From the NCBI GenBank assembly GCA_918807975.1, contig OU964921.1, positions 36,792,498-36,856,497 on the forward strand: DNA of 64,000 nt, read 5' to 3'. The position numbers and the translations under genes were made by a program. The notes under the pieces are model-generated. The model did no database searches, had not been told where the DNA came from, and saw only the letters and a list, made by a program, of their open reading frames with translations. The stretch comes from Aplidium turbinatum. Lineage: Eukaryota > Chordata > Ascidiacea > Aplousobranchia > Polyclinidae. Positions 1-12,053 of this stretch are shown piece by piece. Every line of letters starts with the position of its first letter. The first letter of the stretch is position 1.

Positions 1-341
1 GTTCGTAATACACAGCAGTTCATATTACACGGCTTTCCCCTATTAAGGCAATTTTACAAAATCCCATGGACTGAAAATTTTTCACAATAACTTGTATGGC
101 TAGCTACTGCTGGAGAAAATCAGCGAATGTCATCTTTGATGGAACACAAAATATGATACCTCTTGCACTGTATAAGCACCAGTACAATTTTTATAAAGAC
201 CTCAATCCCTCTCTGAACACAACCGAGTGAATGGCCGATATCGCCAAGTAGTCTATATGAAGACTTTTCGCTGGTGCTATTTCGCATCCAATGGGTTTAA
301 AAAAAAATCTTATTGGCATTCCTACAAAGCGAAAGTCTTAC

Positions 342-3300
342 CATTGGTTCTCCGAGGTCTTCGCTGAGACTTGCAAGAGTTGCTGGGTCTTTGTAATGAG
401 TGACAGCTTTGACCATGGCTTTGGCTCGCTTCTCAGGGCAGGAACTTTTAAATATTCCAGATCCAACAAATACGCCATCAACGCCCAGCTGCATCAACAA
501 GGACACGTCGGCAGGGGTTGCTGCAAGCAATAATTGTTAATGCATCAGCGACAAACAGATTACTAAACACTGATAAAAGTAACTGCCTAAGTGAACGATT
601 ACAGTTGTACATTCTGCAATAATACAAAAGTATACACACTTGCTACGACAAGAAAATTCCGAATTTTGGCCTGCTTGATATGTTTTATCACGTCCATAAA
701 AATCCCCGAAGTGTAAGCACTCAGCAGTATTCTCAAAATTAAGCTACTACAGTGGTAGTAGCAAACAAATGATCGGTATCGAGGAAATAGACTTTTGGTC
801 GTGGATATAATCAGTAGACGGGACATTAGTTAATTTTAATATTCTTTTCACCTAATCCTCCAGCTGCGAAATTAACAACAGGAAGACGTCCAAGTTCCGC
901 AGTCTTCTTCACCAAATCTATTGGCGCCTGTAAAGGATTTCATTATTTGTTGTGTCGACTGGTGACGATATTAGATTAAGTGAACGAAAGCTAATTGTAG
1001 GATGCACGTTCTAAAGTGTCGCTAATACCTTTTGTTAGATATCCACCGTGGATAACACTTGTCAATATAAAACACATGTCGCTTTTTCTCAATACTTTAG
1101 CTCTCAAGCGGTGATTGAGGAAACAAACTGGTTGTTGAGAGGCGGTTCGTGTGTCATCATTACGTGCCCAGTGGATGGAATAATTCTTCAGCAACAACAA
1201 TCGGAAAACTTTACTTTGCCAATCTCGGTAACCAGCCCTGCGAAACTACCAGGAATGACGATCAAAGGCTCTGTCAGTCCGAGGATAAAGATTCACAACC
1301 AACCATGCCAACGTGAATTTCATGGCACACCATTTGTTCACTGTGTTGCTAATTGAATCTAAAAGTATTAATTTCCAAATGCATAGAAAGTTTCACTTGT
1401 ATTAATTATTATTGATCTGCTTTCAAACAAGACCTTATCTTATCGTAGCGAAATTTTTATTTAGACAAAGGCGAAAAACACAACTTTCGCAATCATACCT
1501 GGATTTCTTTGGCAAAAGAATATAATTCCTCAGAACTCATGTTTTGAGCTTTTCTAATTTCTCTGTTAATTGCTCGGGCGTGACGGACTGCTTCGACAAC
1601 ATTCCCAGTTCCCGCTTCACCCTGTACAAAACAGTCTTTTTAATACAATCCGTCAAAGTGACACTGCCACTATGTATCATAACGATCAAGTTTTTTTCTT
1701 GGTACCAAAGAGCCTAATCTACACAAAATTGCAGCTGTTTATCATTCAATAACTTAGCGACAGAAATCAGAGATGCTTGCTTCAATTAATCAAGCTAAAC
1801 AAAAAAGTGATTCATCTCTTCGTCCAGTAGGCTATACACTCAAGTAACTCATTACTTTCGTTCGGATCATGGCTGCGCCTTCTGCAATTCTTCTCAGCGC
1901 TTCACCCAAGTTTCTTGCCCCGCACACAAACGGAGTTTTAAACTTTGTTTTTTCAATATGATTTTCTTCATCTGCCATTGTCAACACTGAAAAATGTGTG
2001 AATGGTAGTCAGTAACAAATCAAACAAAAATTAGAAAATCGTTTGGGTTTAGCAATTTTTGTCTCCTACAAAGAACATTTGGGCATGTGGCATAAGTTTT
2101 GCAACCAATCCGAAAAAAATTATTTAGTTAGCAGGCCTACAAGTACAATATTTAAGCTAGTGTTTGGTTTGTGGACTGGGTTACAATGTTGCAGAAAGAC
2201 GACACCTTAAATTAAAATTGGTCGACAGCTTTCAACATTCTGCATTGGCAACGGTAGCTAATTTAAAAAAGACTTCTGATTTCTCGTTACATTTCAGTCA
2301 AAACATTGCGGACGCAATTGACTTTTCTTTACCTTAGCCACTATTAGCGCCCAAATAGACGTTTGTAGACCATCTCTATACAAAGCAATACAGTGATCTT
2401 CAACACCTCCTCCCTAAGAGCTTATATGATATTTGGAAAAATATTACGCGTAGACTCCGTCACACTTAAACCACAATCAAAGCATTTTCCTAAGTAGCCT
2501 ACGCTACGGTAGAAGCTTAACTTACCTTCTGACTCGTCTATCATGTCAACACCAAGCGATTCTAGGATCTGTGCTTCAGCAAAATGACCAATCCGTGCTT
2601 TTGCCATTACAGGGATGGATACTTGTGCCATGATTTCTTTAATCAACTGCGGTAGAAATACAAAAAGATGCAGTCAATGTTTTATCGACTAATATCTGAT
2701 TTTTCGAAGAATGAACGATTACAAATACCCAGGCATCGAAATCCGTCATTTTAACATTGATTCAACGTCTGCAAACGTTGAATCAATATAAAAATGACGG
2801 ATTTTGCTGTCTGGGTAAGTTTCAAATGAAGTCGTCTTTTTTGTATGTATGATGCATATTCCAGCCAGGAAAACTAGTCTTTGTTACAATGTTACATAAA
2901 TTCAACATCTGCAAACCGACCCACATAAAGGATTTTGCCTCACATATCATTTTTTGTAGCCTATATAAAAATTCAGAAATGGGTCTTGTAGGATATTAAA
3001 GACGTCAAGCCATGCTTTGTAAAAATTAACCCTCAATGACTTGTTCTTGTAGCCGCAGCTTGACTGTCTGTAATAGCTTGATGTGTCTGCGCATCGATTT
3101 CATTTGAGTTGCTATTTTGTATATTATAACGTAATGGGATTGAACAACTACCTACATTCTACATTGTAGGCCTGAGAGGCTGAGACCAATATAAATATAA
3201 GAATAGACATTTAAAAAAAGCATCGAATGACATAAATCTGTTTGGACTAAAACAAGGGCAGTTTTTACGCCAGAAATAACTTTCGTGTTATCGGATCTAT

Positions 3301-6300
3301 GTTGTGTGACATCACAGACCGCACTTTTCCATTAAATCTGCCAGATGTGTTCACTGGAAAATGATGAGTTTTAACACAAGTTTCGTTTAGGTTTATAAAC
3401 TTTGTATATAAATCGAAAAAACACGCTAAATGTCTATTCTGGCTACCGTGCTGAAAAATAGGAAAGAAACAGTAGGCTATGTATAGTATACCCACGGTAC
3501 ATTGCTTTAGGGGTGTGTTAAGTGGAAAATTCCAACATTGCAATAATTCTTACCTTGGGGTCGGACATGCGTGCTATGCCTCCAAATTTTCGAATGTCTG
3601 CTGGAACACGCTCGAGAGCCATCACCGCACAAGCCTGCATAAGATCATCCCAGTCATTCTATAACTTCGTAATAAGTGTAGGCTAACGTATTTTATAGAT
3701 ATCTCTTGATCTTCTTTAAAACTCTGTAAATGCGTGGTGACTCTCAACGACCAACATCGCATGCAAAAGTCCTGCCACGCAGTGATTTACATTCACTTAT
3801 TGTTCGGTGAATAGCTTAAACAACAGGCGGAGTATTAAATAATTTACTCTGTAATAAGTATGCTCTATGTAGGTTGCTAAACAAAAAGATATAATTCAAT
3901 CAGATATTAACATGGCATGTAGCAGACTACATTGGTCAAAGGGGTAGCTTACACATAATAGTTTTTCTAACCTTGTAAAGATATGTTTGTGGGACCGAAA
4001 GATTGCAACTACAACCGCAAACTTGTCTAACGCAACAAAAGATATCTGGATGACTACTTACTCCCGCTTCTTCTGCAACACGAGCTTGATCGGCATCGAT
4101 AACATCCATGACAAGGCCTCCCTTCGCCATTTGAGCAAACCCGCTTTTCACCACGAACGAACCTGTTAAAACAAAGTCCACTGTGGCTTTGCGAATAGAT
4201 TGAAACTTATTGAAATAGAAATATTGAGCTTTTTCGATTTCAGCATTTTACTTTTGTGGTTCACGTTAATTAATTATCGCTAGACGACATTTTGGAACTT
4301 TATTGGTTTTTTTTTGTTATTATTGTTGGGTTTACTTAATTTGACTACTCTAATTCCAAATTTGCAATCAGAATTCATCCATCACGTCACAAATTTTGTG
4401 AGATTAATTTTAAATTTTGCTTAAGAACCCACTATCTCAGCACATATTCAAAATTATTTCTCAACAAATTGTTCATTCAAATTACTTCCCATAGTTTTTC
4501 TCGTTGATGTGTGGCATAAATTTTCTACTTTTGGCTTTTCTTTAAACATCACTATTTGGACAATCGCACTTCAGGCACCAACAGTAAGCTACAGTCTGCC
4601 ATCATGGCTACATCCCACCGGCCTTGGTAGCGTATTTCCACAATTTTAATGTCCTGGTGAAAGAGTTCACCGTGTTCTTCACTGATGTCACCCAGGTTTT
4701 GCGGAAAATAGTCCAAGTGTGCGTGCGTGTAAAAAAATAAACTTTCAAACTCATGCGACATTCAAGTTTTTAAAAATGAACAAACACGTTTTCACAATGT
4801 TCTTATAGTCAGGATTATTGGTATTACCAAGAAACATTGATACTAGGGGAGGGAGGTAATTTTCAACTTTAAGATACAACGGTACATTCTAAGACCTCTA
4901 AAAAACATTTATTGAAATTTCCGTCCACCTCCCTACCCTGAAAATTACTTTTTGCGTAAAATTGCCTTGTAGGGGAAGACGGGGCAAAGCGGAACGCGGG
5001 GCAAAGCGGGATATCGCGATTTCTCACGTTTTGTACTCTTTGGCTCCCTCTAACTGGAAGCACTAGTTAGGCAACTATAAACTGTTTTGGTGTGCAAAAA
5101 TGGCGACTGGCAGAGCACAACGCGTGTCGCGAGGAAGTAAAATGTGTTTTGGCATGGTTTGTTATAAGAAAGAGATGGAAAAGTAGCTACCACATTTGTT
5201 AGCATAAGCGAATTTGTTGGTAGCTTTGTTTTTATCTTAGACATTGAGACAGTATTTGTTGGTAACAAAAGCAACTTTTACCTAAAACTTTACAGGTTTC
5301 AGCAGAGATGTTATTTTGTAAAGGCTATACTTTGGGGCAAAGTGGGACAGCTGTATTAGGGAAAAGTGGGACAGTGTATTAGGGCAACATGAGACTCTAG
5401 AAGTCTAGATTGTGTCTGTGGTTCTTCTGTTGATTGAATTTTTGTTATTAACTCTTTTAGCCTTCAAGATTGTAAAATATTTATCAGCATTCATTTATAT
5501 TGTACCGGTAGGCCTACACAATTTAACTCTGACAATGCTTCGTCACTATAAGAGAAAAACTGAAATAGGTAAATGGACGGATAGGCTATCAATATTAAAA
5601 ATGCAATAGAAGATGTGAAAAGCAAAAAGTTGTCTTTGAGAGAAGCGGCTAAACATTACCAAATCATGCAAAAATGAATTGTCCCGCTTTGCCCCACTGC
5701 TGGGGCAAAGCGGGACATTCACAAAAAAATTCTTTTTGATTTGTAGTATTACAGTAGAAAGATTCCACTTGATCTTCGAACTAAATATGCTGACCAACTA
5801 AGGCTTTCGATTAAAAAAGAAATTAACTAAATCCAACCATCACTGTTGCTGAAATTACGTTTTTACGAAAAGTGTCCCGCTTTGCCCCGTCTTCCCCTAT
5901 TGCATTGAGGTCACTTTTTGTTTATAGCATTTAAAGTTCAAATATTATTTGTTACTGTACTAAAACATGTTAAAAGTGTTGCAAGACAGTCACGAACAGT
6001 TTTTCTGGTCTTGGTTCATCGTAAAGCACGGAAAAGTAGTGTCATTTCGATTTGTGCGCATGTGCAAAACGAAAATGTTTGGACAAAAATTTCAAAACAA
6101 AAATTCCAAAGATCTTAAAATGTCTTGTTGTATTCTAAAATCAGAGCAAAAGTTGGATTTGAAAAAAAAGCTAATCAACCCCCTCCGTCCTATTGATACG
6201 ACTTCTCTAAAAGAAAGTCATGCACTTCTTTCCACACCCATCATAGTGAATAGAAATTCAGGATATCCAATGAGTTTTCAGATTTGAGGTACAACAAATA

Positions 6301-8349
6301 TACCCTCTCTTACTTTCTCGGCACTCAAATTAGGAAACTTTTCTCCAATCTATTTGAAGCAAGCACTTTCTTTACTGAGAGCTGTCACAAACTGTTTTGT
6401 AAGACCCCGTTTAATATGTAGTGGTGGAAGTATGCCTATTGCACTGGATCTGTTAACAAGAGAACGTTCACGTTTAATTGAACGATTACTTCTGTCCCTA
6501 CTGTCCAATTCGCGCGTTAAACAAGGGGTTTGGTAAGTCCAGATTGTTAACTCAGTGGCATATTTAGCGAGCTAAAGCCTAAAGGGATATAAGCAAAGTT
6601 GTTTCCATTTTGCAATAAAGAAGCTTTCACACTTGATTTTGATACATCAATAAAGAGGCGCTAGCCACTTGGATCAATACACTGTTAGTAGTTTCTCTTT
6701 TAGACCCTTAACGTCCACACAGTAGCACAGTAGACTAAAGAATACTTTGTGATTAAAACAAAAACGAATGAACTCACTTTCATGATGTTTATACCAAGCA
6801 AAAGTGGTATCAATGTTGAGCACACGTTTTTCTTTCAATCTGGATCCAAGAATATGAGCACACCTTTTTGATAAATTTAAATCTCTAACAAGGTCATTCA
6901 GCTCTGCTTGACTAAACTGTTGCGGATGCTGATCATCATCATGCTCATTGTCTGAACATTCTGTCAATTGGCTGTCAGATGAAGACTCCTCACTGACAGA
7001 ATCTGAAACTGGTTTCAAAACTTTTGAAGGCAATGGAACTGGAACACCTGGTCCATGAGGAATCGGCCGGATGGCAGAAGATAAGTTAGGATATTGAATT
7101 TTATGCTTATTTTTGGTATTGAAGCCAGAAACAACACATGAGCAAAAGTAACATTCTTTACCGTGTCCATTCGGCTCCCTCCATACCATTGGAACCCCAA
7201 ATGACAACGATTTCTGTTTTCCAATGCTCCATTCTCTCAATGATGACACACAGGTGCGACACACTTTGTGTGGGGCCCATGGTTTGTCTTGGTCTCCTAA
7301 CTTTATACCAAAGTAAGCATAATACACTTTTCTAACAAAAGATGTTATGTTCTGCTGTTGAACAGATGGAACGTAATTCCCGCATATATAACAAAACAAG
7401 TTTGGGTCATTGACACAGCCTCTTCGTTTCGACATTTTTGTTTAAACATCCAAGCAATAGTGACTACAAAACTAAGCTCAAGAAGACCAGTTCAATCATG
7501 AAAAACAATACTCTTCATTGATGTCACAATTAATTGTTGATGATATCATAATAATGTGATTCAACTGTGACAATGACAACCATGATGCAATAATGGAGGA
7601 TGTTTTTAAAAAAAAGGCTGTAGGCTACGCAGGGATGTAATGCAAAAAACTTTAAATCACAATAATGTAAAAAATCCTGACGTATTAGAGAAAAAGCAAC
7701 TTCATATTTATAATTACAGTACCAGTAGGAACTTATCTTAAAAGTGATAAATTTATCCAAAAAATAAAAATCATGTCGACCAGTGTGATTCATCATCCAA
7801 GTACATTTGCACTTTCAAAATTGAAGTATAGAGAAGCTTAATTATATTGATCAGAATCAAAGATTCGGTTACGAATCGAACAATGGTCGGACAGGATCAT
7901 TTGGCAGTGGGCACTGGGCATACACAGTCAAGTTCTTTTTTGTAATAGACCTAGCCTATAACTTACACTTTCGACAACACATTCAAACGATTTTCATGCT
8001 AAAAGTAACAACATTTTCTGAACGATTACCAAAAAGAGTTACATCTGTAGCCTACTTGTTCTATCACTGTTATCACGGCTTAATTGCAACTGTAGCTCAA
8101 TCTTGAAATTTTGTTTTAGAATGTGATAGGACCGGGAGCTATTACAAAGGTTGTAATTGTTCTGCGACGTTATGCTCGTGAACGCTATTTTGACTTGAAA
8201 ATGCTATGACTCTAAAATGCAATGCTCGGCTAAACTACTCAGTACTCAATGCTCGGCTAAACTCAGATCAACGAATGCTGGCATCTCATTGTTGAAATCC
8301 ATATATAAAAATAACTTTGTCACTTACCCGTTTTGCAACTGTCTTCCAT
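342..8349 (-). CDS. PDX1: PDX1: pyridoxal 5'-phosphate synthase, synthase subunit (3' end outside window)
   Basis: Synthase subunit of the DXP-independent vitamin B6 pathway. It builds PLP from a pentose phosphate, glyceraldehyde 3-phosphate and ammonia supplied by PDX2, as a (beta/alpha)8 barrel that assembles into a dodecamer. Exons (plus coordinates): 8328-8349, 4062-4162, 3554-3634, 2526-2646, 1856-1986, 1499-1621, 852-927, 342-520. All have GT/AG borders and consistent phases and give 278 codons. The start is the ATG in the 22-bp first exon (MEDSCKTG); it joins in phase to [15 protein letters not shown]. Family landmarks: MDV with Asp27, MAKARIGH with Lys84, RTKGEAGTG with Lys152, and [11 protein letters not shown]. 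These match B. subtilis PdxS Asp24, Lys81 and Lys149 at a constant +3 offset. The family is about 290-300 aa, so the last ~20-25 codons are missing, probably left of position 1. Introns carry a MITE, a SINE end and, in intron 1, a large transposon-derived block. PDX2 is divergent. Confidence 0.95.
1169..1307 (+). repeat. tRNA-derived SINE, 3' part only (family 1)
   Basis: This matches the body and tail of the tRNA-derived SINE copies at 37.5, 39.7 and 52.2 kb (GGATGGAATAATTC, then CAATCGGAAAAC, then AATCTCGGTAACC, ending AGTCCGAGGATAAAGATTC). The tRNA-like head is absent. It lies in the PDX1 intron between exons 6 and 7. Confidence 0.75.
2728..2815. mobile_element. Palindromic MITE (CCCAG...CTGGG family)
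   Basis: An 88-bp near-perfect palindrome with ends CCCAG/CTGGG and a central core TTGATTCAACGTCTGCAAAC followed by its mirror. TA flanks both sides (2726-2727 and 2816-2817), as expected for a TA target duplication. Its AAATCCGTCATTTT arms recur elsewhere in the window. No coding capacity. It lies in PDX1 intron 3. Confidence 0.8.
4552..7435 (-). pseudogene. Decayed multi-copy, mobile-element-like ORF family, split by a pogo-type insertion
   Basis: The 5' part (7435-6674) is an open frame of 253 codons. It begins [19 protein letters not shown] and has Cys pairs CYIC, CRTC and CYFC that look zinc-binding, then [17 protein letters not shown], an acidic Ser-rich stretch, and [17 protein letters not shown]. 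Further family-like matter on the same strand is readable around 6.2-6.5 kb ([15 protein letters not shown]). The tail, with [20 protein letters not shown] and [15 protein letters not shown], lies at 4552-4761. From memory, proteins with these blocks recur in many copies in invertebrate and fish genomes, usually labelled uncharacterised; their function is unknown to me. Here the copy is broken in several places and is interrupted by the inverted-repeat element at 4972-5897. It lies in PDX1 intron 1, same strand. Confidence 0.65.
4972..5897 (+). mobile_element. pogo-type DNA transposon remnant with psq-HTH fragment
   Basis: The terminal inverted repeats are GGGGAAGACGGGGCAAAGC on the left and its reverse complement on the right, flanked by TA on both sides (4970-4971, 5898-5899). 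Subterminal copies of GGGGCAAAGCGGGACA-like sequence recur inside. Plus strand 5535-5676 encodes a decayed transposase N-terminus: [14 protein letters not shown], then after a frame change [20 protein letters not shown]. That is the Pipsqueak helix-turn-helix typical of pogo/Tigger/Jerky transposases. The remaining transposase is missing, so this is a non-autonomous derivative. It is inserted in the decayed ORF family of PDX1 intron 1. Confidence 0.8.
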
Positions 8350-8915
8350 ATTTCTTGTGGTTGAAAAATGATAATTCCTAAAAAGTAAACAAAGTAGAAT
8401 TTTATTTTAATGAAATGCTCGTACTGCAAGTAAACTAAACACAAGTGAATAAAAAAATAACAGTTAACCTCTCAAGTAGCCTACATGTAGCTCCACACAA
8501 AGTGAAATTTACATGCCTTTTGACTCTTTTTTATTTCTTTAAAAGTAATGTCTAAAAAGACATTATTGTCCAAAAAGAATGTCTGAAAAGACATTATTAA
8601 AAGTGACTACGGACAAACTAATATAAGTAACTACGGTAGACTAAACACACATTGCAAAATGCAGAACTTGAGAGCAGTCGGAGCTCGATCGGGAATATTT
8701 GAATGTGCTAACGTAATTTATCCTAGATAGCAAAATTGGTCCTTTTTATGTTTATTGAACATCTGCAGACATTAAATCAATCTAAAAAGCACCGATTTTG
8801 CAAGTGTATAGTTTTGAAGTTGGATTGGGCAAACAAATAGACTACAAACAGTTTAGAAAAAAAGCAAGATGTTAGAAGTGTTTTGTACGGAAACACACTA
8901 GTTGTATTATACTTA
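8350..8915. other. PDX1 5' flank
   Basis: Immediately upstream of the PDX1 start. No ORF of interest. About 8744-8815 resembles a worn half of the CCCAG...CTGGG MITE family (TTGAACATCTGCAGACATTAAATCAA-like, degenerate). A promoter for PDX1 must lie in or near this stretch, but no TATA box or other motif can be assigned with confidence. Confidence 0.4.
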
Positions 8916-9185
8916 GGGAACGTTCAAATATTACGTAACGCTTTTTTTCCGAATTTTTGACCCCCCCCTCCCCCATGTAACGCCAACGTAACGCTTTTTT
9001 CAATCCCCCCCTCCCCCATGTAACGCTTTTTCACTACGAAGTCAGCACAAAAAACTACCATTCCGTACTCGAAAGCGTTACGTAACGTTTTGCTTGAACC
9101 CCCTCCCCCCGATGTGACGCTAACGTAACGCTTTGCATAAACCCCCCCTCCCTTCGAAGGCGTTACGTAATATTTGAACGTTCCC
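8916..9185. mobile_element. Harbinger-type MITE with TTA target duplication
   Basis: The 270-bp element starts GGGAACGTTCAAATATTACG and ends with the reverse complement. TTA lies on both sides (8913-8915, 9186-9188), the 3-bp TWA-type duplication of PIF/Harbinger elements. The interior has repeated TAACGTAACGC blocks and C-rich runs (CCCCCCCTCCCCC). No coding sequence. Confidence 0.75.
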
Positions 9186-11505
9186 TTATAGTTTAATCAT
9201 TAAAATCACGAGCTTTACGGTAAATTGTAACCTGCTAAGAAAATGGAAAAATTTTGTTTTGAAGCTAAACAAAACGAAATTCCTTAGCCTACTAAGCAAC
9301 TTAATTCCAAATGAAGCCAAAGCAAAAAATGCCCGTCAAAACGAAATACTTTGATCTCGAACAGCCCTAATTTGTAACCTAAATAGTTGCTAAATTCTAG
9401 GTACCGTATAAGGAAACCTATCACTAACTAACAAGCCATTGCCACGAGCAAAGGCTGTGAGGAAACGCACTAAGCTATGACTATTCAACATTGATTCAAC
9501 TGCAAACGTTAGGTTAAATCAATGTAAAAATGGCGGATTTTGCTGTCTGGGTGGTAATTTGTGACTCTATTTCTCTACCCGAAAAGTTTGCACGTGCGCC
9601 ACACAGCTTGCCTACAAAAGTCGACTTGACGGTCTTTACGCTTTGCATGATGGGCTAATGTAGTAAAATTACACTACGACTTCAAACCTTGATTTTGCTT
9701 TCTCGATCAATCAAACATGAAATCTTTACACTAATTCGACTCGACCTATAGTATAACCCCAATGAACTACAGCAAAAAACAAGAGTTTCCAACGGGCTGT
9801 AAAATCACGCAGAGTTAACCTTGCTTACAACAACCTGCCACTCACATAACGATACACATTGAAGCTATAACATCAACAAAATTGAGATTGGCACACAAAG
9901 CCAGTAACAGCGAACCTACCTTTGGAAATAATACAGTATGAACCACACAAACTATCTGTTTCAACTGGCTCTGTTGATGAATACAGCTTTCACAGTGTCC
10001 TTGTTGTCAAATAACGCGAGATCGCTGATGAAATAAATGCCTGAGAAGTGAAACAGCCTTTCTGCCAGTTACGTAAGCTCAAAACACGTGCGTTCACTGG
10101 TTGTTTCAAAGAAAAAAGCTTGTCCGTTTTACAAACGCTACAGCCGCTTTGTTGCTTGTTATTATTGAGCAGACAGTTAGCACTTTGCTTGTCGAAGACT
10201 TCTTCGCAGCTGTTACAAAAAATCGTGAAAGTTGCTAGCATACAGGATTTGGTAGGCTATATAGGCTACTATCGTATCAGCAACACTAATTCTTTTCGAG
10301 CTTATTTGGTTTTGTTTCATTATCGAAGGTTTAGTGAGAATGGTGCTAGTATAGTAATTACAAATTTATTCCAGAGGTACATCACAGTAACTTTGACTGG
10401 CTAGAAAGGGAAAATATTTTAGATACAAGCTTTCCTTCGTTTATTTTATTGGTCTGCGATTTTGCATTGTAGAAACAGATAGTTGAAACTGTTTGAATAT
10501 CATGGCGCCACAGTCATATAATTGTCCTGTTTACAATCTACTACTTAACTGGTGATCTATCATCTAACCTCGTTACATTGAAGGTGTTAATTAATAATTA
10601 CACAGAAGTTGTGAGTTTTGTTAGGAAAGACAAGTAAAGAAATCATCAGCAAGTGGTCTAGGATGACCTATCTTTGCAAAAAGATTGGAGAGTTGTCAAA
10701 TAGAGCAACAAATTTCAAATACTTTGTGATGCATGTTTGCAACAGCAAACCAAACGTGCTTAAAGTGCCTCTGACAGGAAAATAAATTTGCTAAATTTAC
10801 CTAAGATACCAAAGAGATGACACTAACAAACTTCCCTGACCAGCAAATTGTAAAAAATATCAACAGGCTACTAAGTTACACGCTTGCAAACTTTCGGCAA
10901 ATCTGGCACTCATTCAATTGCGAAAATAAAAACGGCAACCTCGCTGTGACGTCACCATAGGTGGGAAGGATACATTCTTTCTCTGTGGTGAGTTGGTAAG
11001 GTATGGTACGACTGCTCCAAAACGTCAATGTGTGGGGCTCTATTGGTCTACTCTAAAGCATGTGCAAAATGAGAATTACCGAAATGAAAAAGTCAGCTTA
11101 TTATTTCTATCAGATTTAGATCAAATAGATTGAGTTTGTTTTTATCAAACAGCATCTCAATTCAATTAAAATTGCACTTTTTCTAAACTCTTGTAGGGCT
11201 ACAATTTGGATAATTTTTTATTTGTCCTAATCTGGCTATAACCATTTGCAGTGTAACAGCAGCATCTCACAAAAAGTACCCTTAATTTATGGTTGAGGTA
11301 ATGCCTGGAAATTGCTGTTTATGTGACAGAGTCAGTGACAAAGACGTGTGCTATCTTTTCATGCTTTCAAACAAAACAAGGTGCTGAGAAAAAAATAGTC
11401 AAGGTTTTCTTCAAGTGTTCGAAAGTGAGATGGACCATATAAAACTAGTCGTATATGTTCTCTTCACTTCAATGGAGATGATTTTGTTAACCCCACCAAC
11501 CCGAT
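9186..11505. other. PDX1-PDX2 spacer, first part; no gene seen
   Basis: About 2.3 kb without a supported gene. 9487-9551 holds a half copy of the CCCAG...CTGGG MITE family (ATTGATTCAACTGCAAACGT, ending TTTTGCTGTCTGGG). Open frames at 9990-10404 are antiparallel, low-complexity and resemble nothing I know. A small PDX2 first exon could lie here. Confidence 0.5.
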
Positions 11506-12053
11506 TTGGATCTTCTCAGCAATGAGTGGCGTGCTGGGAACTGTAGGTGGTGCGTTTGTCACAAGTGCGAGTCTATGTCCCAGCCCAATGAATGTGTATG
11601 TTGCCATGAAGTGCCACAGACAAAAGAACTTTTGAAAAAAGACGCATCTAGCTGTGTTACCAATTTGACCGATTTTGCGGCGCACTTACATCCTGCAGTT
11701 CTGAGGACTTTTTTTATGAGGAGCAGGAAGAACTGGAGAAAAAGCAATAAACCGAAAGGAGAAAACGGAGACCTATAAAAAGAGTAAGGATGCTACATTA
11801 GGCTAAAAATACCCTTAACGCTAAAGAATGCACACTAAACGAAGTGATTTTATTTCCTTGCAGGCAGTATCGGTAATTAATCGCTTACAGGCATGTATTG
11901 GAATAGATAGGCTACTACGTCAGTACAAGGTGGTGCTCTCGGAAGCAACAATCGGATTGTGCTGCCTTCATGCATTGTTTGGCGAATCCGAAACAATTTT
12001 CAAGTCCAGATGGCCGTTACACCGGATTTCAATGGCCAACTAAAGGCACATTA
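11506..12053 (+). pseudogene. Degenerate P2X7 C-terminal-like Cys-rich domain
   Basis: Frame 11506-11778 has WRAGNCRWCVCHKCESM, NECVCCHEVP, CVTNLTDFAAHLHPAVLRTFF: the Cys-rich pattern of the cytoplasmic tail of P2X7 and its stand-alone invertebrate relatives. After a gap of about 150 bp the usual end of the domain appears near 11930-12053 as VLPSCIVWRIRN, then in another frame SSPDGRYTGFQWPTKGTL and a stop. In the family this part reads IPSC-x-VWRIR...SPDG-x-Y-x-GF. The pieces lie in more than one frame, so the copy looks decayed, though an intron plus a sequencing slip could give the same picture. No P2X channel domain is nearby. It lies between PDX1 and PDX2. Confidence 0.65.

Noticed and set aside
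5967-6287. 106-codon plus-strand frame
   Set aside because: It overlaps, on the opposite strand, the decayed multi-copy ORF family whose motifs are recognisable on the minus strand.
9990-10404. Overlapping frames on both strands in the PDX1-PDX2 spacer
   Set aside because: Antiparallel frames of similar length, no domain, no splice context.
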